From Meghimatium bilineatum (taxonomy: Eukaryota; Mollusca; Gastropoda; Stylommatophora; Philomycidae): a stretch of 64,000 nt of DNA. Below, piece by piece: positions 54,901 to 60,900 of this stretch. The notes under the pieces were generated by a model. That model worked only from the letters and a program-made list of their open reading frames with translations, ran no database searches and was not told where the DNA came from. The DNA lies in assembly GCA_034231615.1 (NCBI GenBank), contig CM067307.1, forward strand, positions 1,332,001 to 1,396,000, read 5' to 3'. Position 1 is the first letter of the stretch. The number at the start of each line of letters is the position of its first letter. Both the position numbers and the translations under genes were made by a program.

Positions 54901-57900
54901 TGTTAGTTTATGGACTTGGCCAATGAAAATCCTGTTTATTCAATTTTCAGTTGACTTGATTTTTTTAGTCCATTCATCATCATCAAGTGCTATTTCAGCA
55001 ATGAAGGTTGGTTGAAATGGACCTCCAAATTCCGCAGTCTCATGCTTTGGACATGCACTCTGCTAGTCCGTAATTTGTCCATTTCATTATGTTTCTTTCC
55101 CACTTGTACCTCTGCCTACTTCTTACTTCCCTCCTTTACTCTACCCTTAAATAAGGTCTTCAACAAGCTCTTTTAAAATGTTAAAAATACTTTATTTGTT
55201 TCATATTAATTATTTTGCTTAATAATTCTCTTTGTTATATGAAGTGTTGCTAGAACCTAATTGTTTTTTTCTTCTCTTTCTGTGAAATTCTCCCCATTCA
55301 CATACCAAAGGCTTGAATTCTGTTTTCTGGTTGTTTATTCATTGTCCGTGTTTTTGAGTCATACATTAGTATAGAATAGATGTAGCATGCACTCTAGAGT
55401 ATTCTGTTAAATTTTAAAATTACTGTGTGCATTTGAATTTTGAGTCTATTATATCCTGTGTGGAAGATGAAGATAAAATATGTTCCTCATATGCAACTCA
55501 GAACTCAGAGATTTTAAAACTTATGAGATTTCAGAACTCATGAGATTTTAGAACTCATGAGATTTCAGAACTCATGAGATTTTAGAACTCAGAGATTTCA
55601 GAACTCAGAGGTTTTAGAACTCATGAGATTTCAGAACTCAGAGGTTGTAGAACTCAGGAGATTTCAGAACTCAGAGGTTTTAGAACTCATGAGATTTCAG
55701 AACTCATGAGATTTCAGAACTCATGAGATTTCAGAACTTATGAGATTTCAGAACTCAGAGGTTTTAGAACTCATGAGATTTTAGAACTCATGAGATTTCA
55801 GAACTCAGAGATTTTAGAACTCATGAGATTTTAGAACTCATGAGATTTCAGAACTCAGAGGTTTTAGAACTCATGAGATTTTAGAACTCATGAGATTTCA
55901 GAACTCATGAGATTTCAGAGCTCAGAGATTTTAGAACTCATGAGATTTTAGAACTCATGAGATTTCAGAACTCAGAGGTTTTAGAACTCAGATATTTTAG
56001 AACTCATGAGATTTTAGAACTCATGAGATTTCAGAACTCAGAGATTTTAGAACTCATGAGATTTTAGAACTCGTGAGATTTCAGAACTCATGAGATTTTA
56101 GAAATCATGAGATTTTAGAACTCATGAGATTTCAGAACTCAGAGGTTTTAGAACTCAGAGATTTTAGAACTCATGAGATTTTAGAACTCATGAGATTTCA
56201 GAACTCATGAGATTTCAGAATTCAGAGATTTTAGAGCTCATGAGATTTCAGAACTCAGAAATTTTAGAACTCATGAGATTTCAGAACTCAGAGGTTTTAG
56301 AACTCAGAGATTTTAGAATTCAGAGAATTTTAGAACTCAAAGATTTTAGAATTCAGAGATTTTAGAACTCATGAGATGACAGAACTCAGATTGATTTATT
56401 GTCTTATGCAGGTGGCTCTCAGTGTGTTGGAACATGGATGCAGACTGGAGTAGCTTGTGACTGTCCTACAAACAGGATGGGACCCTTCTGTGAACAGTTA
56501 ATTGTAGATGACATGGAGGTACCACGAACAACCTGTCAGAGAAAAAACATTGCTATCACAGTTTTCATTTCTGAGATTCAGCAAACAGATAAATATCTTA
56601 ACTTCAAGAGACTTCTCAGTTCAATCTCTAAGGATGACATGAAGGTAATCTTTCTCCATGTTATTTCAAAGTTAATTGATTCTGTCTGACAGATCTCATA
56701 GGAGATGCACAGTGTTAAGACTCTTCTTGTCATTTTAACCCTTTCAATCCTGGCTGATCAGGAAAAATCTCCGGGCTTTATTCCGAGGGCAAGGGGAATA
56801 ACTCCATAAAAATCAGAAGTCATTATGCAAGAAAACTAATATAAAATACAATTTTTGATCCATTTTCCAATTAACAAATAAATTTAAGAGACACTGATCT
56901 GTGAACATAACTTTGTGAATGTTGTGTAAGTTAAGTTCACTTGTCATGTAACTTGCAAGAGGGAAAAAAATTAGCACCAATTTCACATTGACGTCATTTA
57001 CTTGATGTCAGTCTGTTTGCTGATAAATGGTCAAATTACAGCTGAAAAGCAGTCTCCCTTACACAACATGACAACAACAGTCTGCAACTGTTAACTACTC
57101 CAAACATATAGGTCTAGTTCACATAAAGAAAGCCCTAGATATCTGGTGAAACAGGTTTCCAAAATAGGTCTCATTTTTATGAAAATTTGATTACCAGCAT
57201 AGGGCCTACCCAATGTTCTGTGAATACCCTCAAATAGTGACTCATATAGAAATAGTGAAAGATGGGCCTCCTAGTCAAAAGTCAAATGCAGATTAATCTC
57301 GATATGTGTCATTTGCAGGATCTGACATTTTAAAAATTGATCAATATTGACATAGATCAGCTGTGTTTACTATTCTCAATCATTGCTAGATGTATGGGGG
57401 GGGGGGGGTTGTACACATCATCAATTAGGCTTACACTACAGATTGACGATCATTGCTACTTCAAATTCTAAATGCTAAACTAATTCCTGATCAATGTCTG
57501 ATTCATTCATGCTCTCTAAAATTCCATTTAAATAATTGATCAATAACTAACCCTAGTTATCTAGTTTCAATCTCCTTTAGTAGTTCCTTATGAGTTTCTC
57601 TAGTATCAATCTCCTTTAGAAGTTCCTTATGAGTTTCTCTAGTATCAATCTCCTTTAGTAGTTCCTCATAAGTTTCTCTAGTATCAATCTCCTTTAGTAG
57701 TTCCTTATGAGTTTATCTAGTATCAATCTCCTTTAGTACCAACGAAGAAGATAACATAAAAGACAAATTGAACGAACTACTCTTTGCAGACGACCAAGTA
57801 CTAATAGCGGCATCAGAAGAACAATTGCAAGACCATATGAACAGACTCCACACAACATGTAAAAAATTCAACATGAAGATCAATATTGAAAAGACCGAAA

Positions 57901-60900
57901 TAATGGCAATAGCAAAGAAAGAAAGAAATATCACTATCTCCATCGATGATAAACACCTTAAACAAGTAAATGAGTTCACTTACTTAGGAAGCATTATATC
58001 GAGTGAAGGGAAAACCAGTAAAGAGATACAAAATAGATGCAACAAAACATACCAGATCCTAGGACAGATGACACGCATTTTCAAGAACAAAAATGTAAAC
58101 ATAGACACTAAAGTTGCATTATACAAGACTATTATTATTCCATCACTATGCTACCAGTGCCAAACCTGGACAATGACAGCACAAGACAAAAGAAAAATAG
58201 TGACAACAGAAATGACATTTTTACGAAGAATACTCGGAGTGTCATTAAGAGATAGAATTAGAAACGATAACATCAGACAGATAACCAAAACAATACCAGT
58301 ATTGGAACACATCAAAAGACAGCAGATCAAGTGGTTTTCACACGCTTCCAGACTACCGACATATAGCATGCCACAGATGGCCATGACACATAGACATAAC
58401 GGTTATAAAGCCAGAGGCAGACCATGTAAAAGATGGATCACAGAAATCAAAGAAGCCACAGGAACAAGCTTACAAACAGCGCACAAGAAGGCCATCTCCA
58501 GAGAACTCTTCCACCCCTGACGCTGCAAGGCAAACAAGGGACACAGCGTATAGATAGAGATAGAATCTCCTTTAGTAGTTCCTCATAAGTTTCTCTAGTA
58601 TCAATCTCCTTTAGTAGTTCCTCATAAGTTTCTCTAGTATCAATCTCCTTTAGTAGTTCCTTATGAGTTTATCTAGTATCAATCTCCTTTAGTAGTTCCT
58701 CATAAGTTTCTCTAGTATCAATCTCCTTTAGTAGTTCCTCATGAGTTTCTCTAGTATCAATCTCCTTTAGTAGTTCCTCATAAGTTTCTCTAGTATCAAT
58801 CTCCTTTAGTAGTTTGTCATGGGTTTCTCTAGCTCTCCATTAGATAGAAAGCATAATAAATCTATACACCATGCTATCTCTTTATCATTCAACATGACAG
58901 CTTCCAGACATGAATACAGTATTCTACAAATGTAAACCTGATGGAGCATTTGAGTCAAAGCAGTGTGTTGTCAATGTGAATGATCTCAATGGATATTCAC
59001 AAAGTCAATGTTTCTGTGTGGATAGAAATGGCATTGAAGTACCTGACACTAGGACATCATTTAATGATGGACGTTGCCTTGTCTGTGGAGGTAAGTGCAA
59101 ACAGTACCTAATTGTATAATTCAGTTGATTGAGCTGGCAGTTTGTGTTATTGGTTATAAGAGCTGGCAGTTTGTGTTATTGGTTATAAGAGCTGGCAGTT
59201 TGTGTTATTGGTTATAAGAGCTGGCAGTTTGTGTTATTGGTTATAAGAGCTGGCTTCTGTGATTATTTCAGTGATAATGAATAAGAATTAAACTGTATGT
59301 AACAATAATAAGATTCTTGATGTCACATTTTACATGCCCAAATATTATCAATAATATGATTCTTGATGTCACATTTTACATGTCCAAATATTATCAATAA
59401 TAAGATTCTTGATGTCACATGTTACATGCCCAAATATTATCAATAATACGATTCTTGATGTCACATGTTACATGTCCAAATATTATCAATAATTACAAAA
59501 TTGATATCTTGACACATCAAAATCATTCCATACATAATGTTGATATATTACACTTGTGATCGGATCCATTCTTGTTGATATAAATACAGAAAATGATAAA
59601 ACAAAATACAAAATGTAATTGTCGCTTTTTCTATGTTTCTTCTAAGATCATGGTACCATTGGATCAAATATTCGATCTTCTGTAGCCAGACAGTTAAATG
59701 GTGCCTCTTATTACAAAAATTAATGATTTTAACTGTAATTTAATATTCTTATTGCAAGAGTTAATTATCTTCATCTGTTATATAATGTTCTTATTGCAAG
59801 AGTTAATTATCTTCATCTGTTATATAATGTTCTTATTGCAAGAGTTAATTATCTTCATCTGTTATATAATGTTCTTATTGCAAGAGTTAATTATCTTCAT
59901 CTGTTATATAATGTTCTTATTGCAAGAGTTAATTATCTTCATCTGTTATATAATGTTCTTAGTATAAGAGTTATTTCTTCTTCTTCTTCTTTCGTTCACT
60001 TGAAGCATGTCTATATCTGTATATATATATATATATAGAGAGAGAGAAAGAGAGTTAATAACCTTAACCCTGCCATATAATGTTCTTATTAACATATTAT
60101 AATGTTTTCTGTATTTATTAGAAACGTGCAGTGATAAAACATGCCCAGTGTTATGTACGGATACCATGAGGCAAAAATGTAGAAGAAATGCATGTGCCTT
60201 ATGTCATGTTGACCCTTGTACTTGTCAGCCATACTATGTTGATGTCCTGACAGGAAACAACTTGACTCATTCTCAGTGTGACTACTGTAAGTGTTTGTCT
60301 TATTGTATTTTTTCTCAACAATTCATATTGCACGAGTTATGTAGAGCTGTATTGTTTAGTGAGGGAAAGAGAAGATGTTTAGTGAGGGAAAGAGAAGATG
60401 AAGTCACACTCGGCACACAATAACATCAGCTGATGTAACAATCATAGCATCTTTCAGAAGATGAAGTCACACTAGGCATAACAACACAGGTGTCTGCAAT
60501 TAACCTTACTAAAGTGATGTGAAACATTAGCCCTGAGCTGACTGGACCAATATGTCATTAATTATTTCCTATTGTGAATAATCTCTGCAGGAGTAAATCT
60601 AGTTTTGTTCCATAAACTACACATGTAGGCATATATCTAATTTTTCTTTATAAACCACACATGTAGGCATATATCTAATTTTTCTGTATAAACTAAACAT
60701 GTAGGCATATATCTAATTCTTCTTTATAAACCACACATGTAGGCATATATCTAATTCTTCTTTATAAACCACACATGTAGGCATATATCTAATTTTTCTT
60801 TATAAAACACACATGTACTTGTAATTCTTGGTCAACCTGTGTTGTTTATTCTGCCAGTATCTTTGGGTCTTTGCGAGTGGGATACATGTAACATCTTAAT

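Noticed and set aside
56739-56770. A third TTAA-type MITE (ttaaccctttcaatcc)
   Set aside because: Only one end was found; no inverted partner with TTAA downstream.
57768-58520. Host gene for a 250-residue protein
   Set aside because: FADD box and RT-tail motifs show that it is a 5'-truncated LINE ORF.
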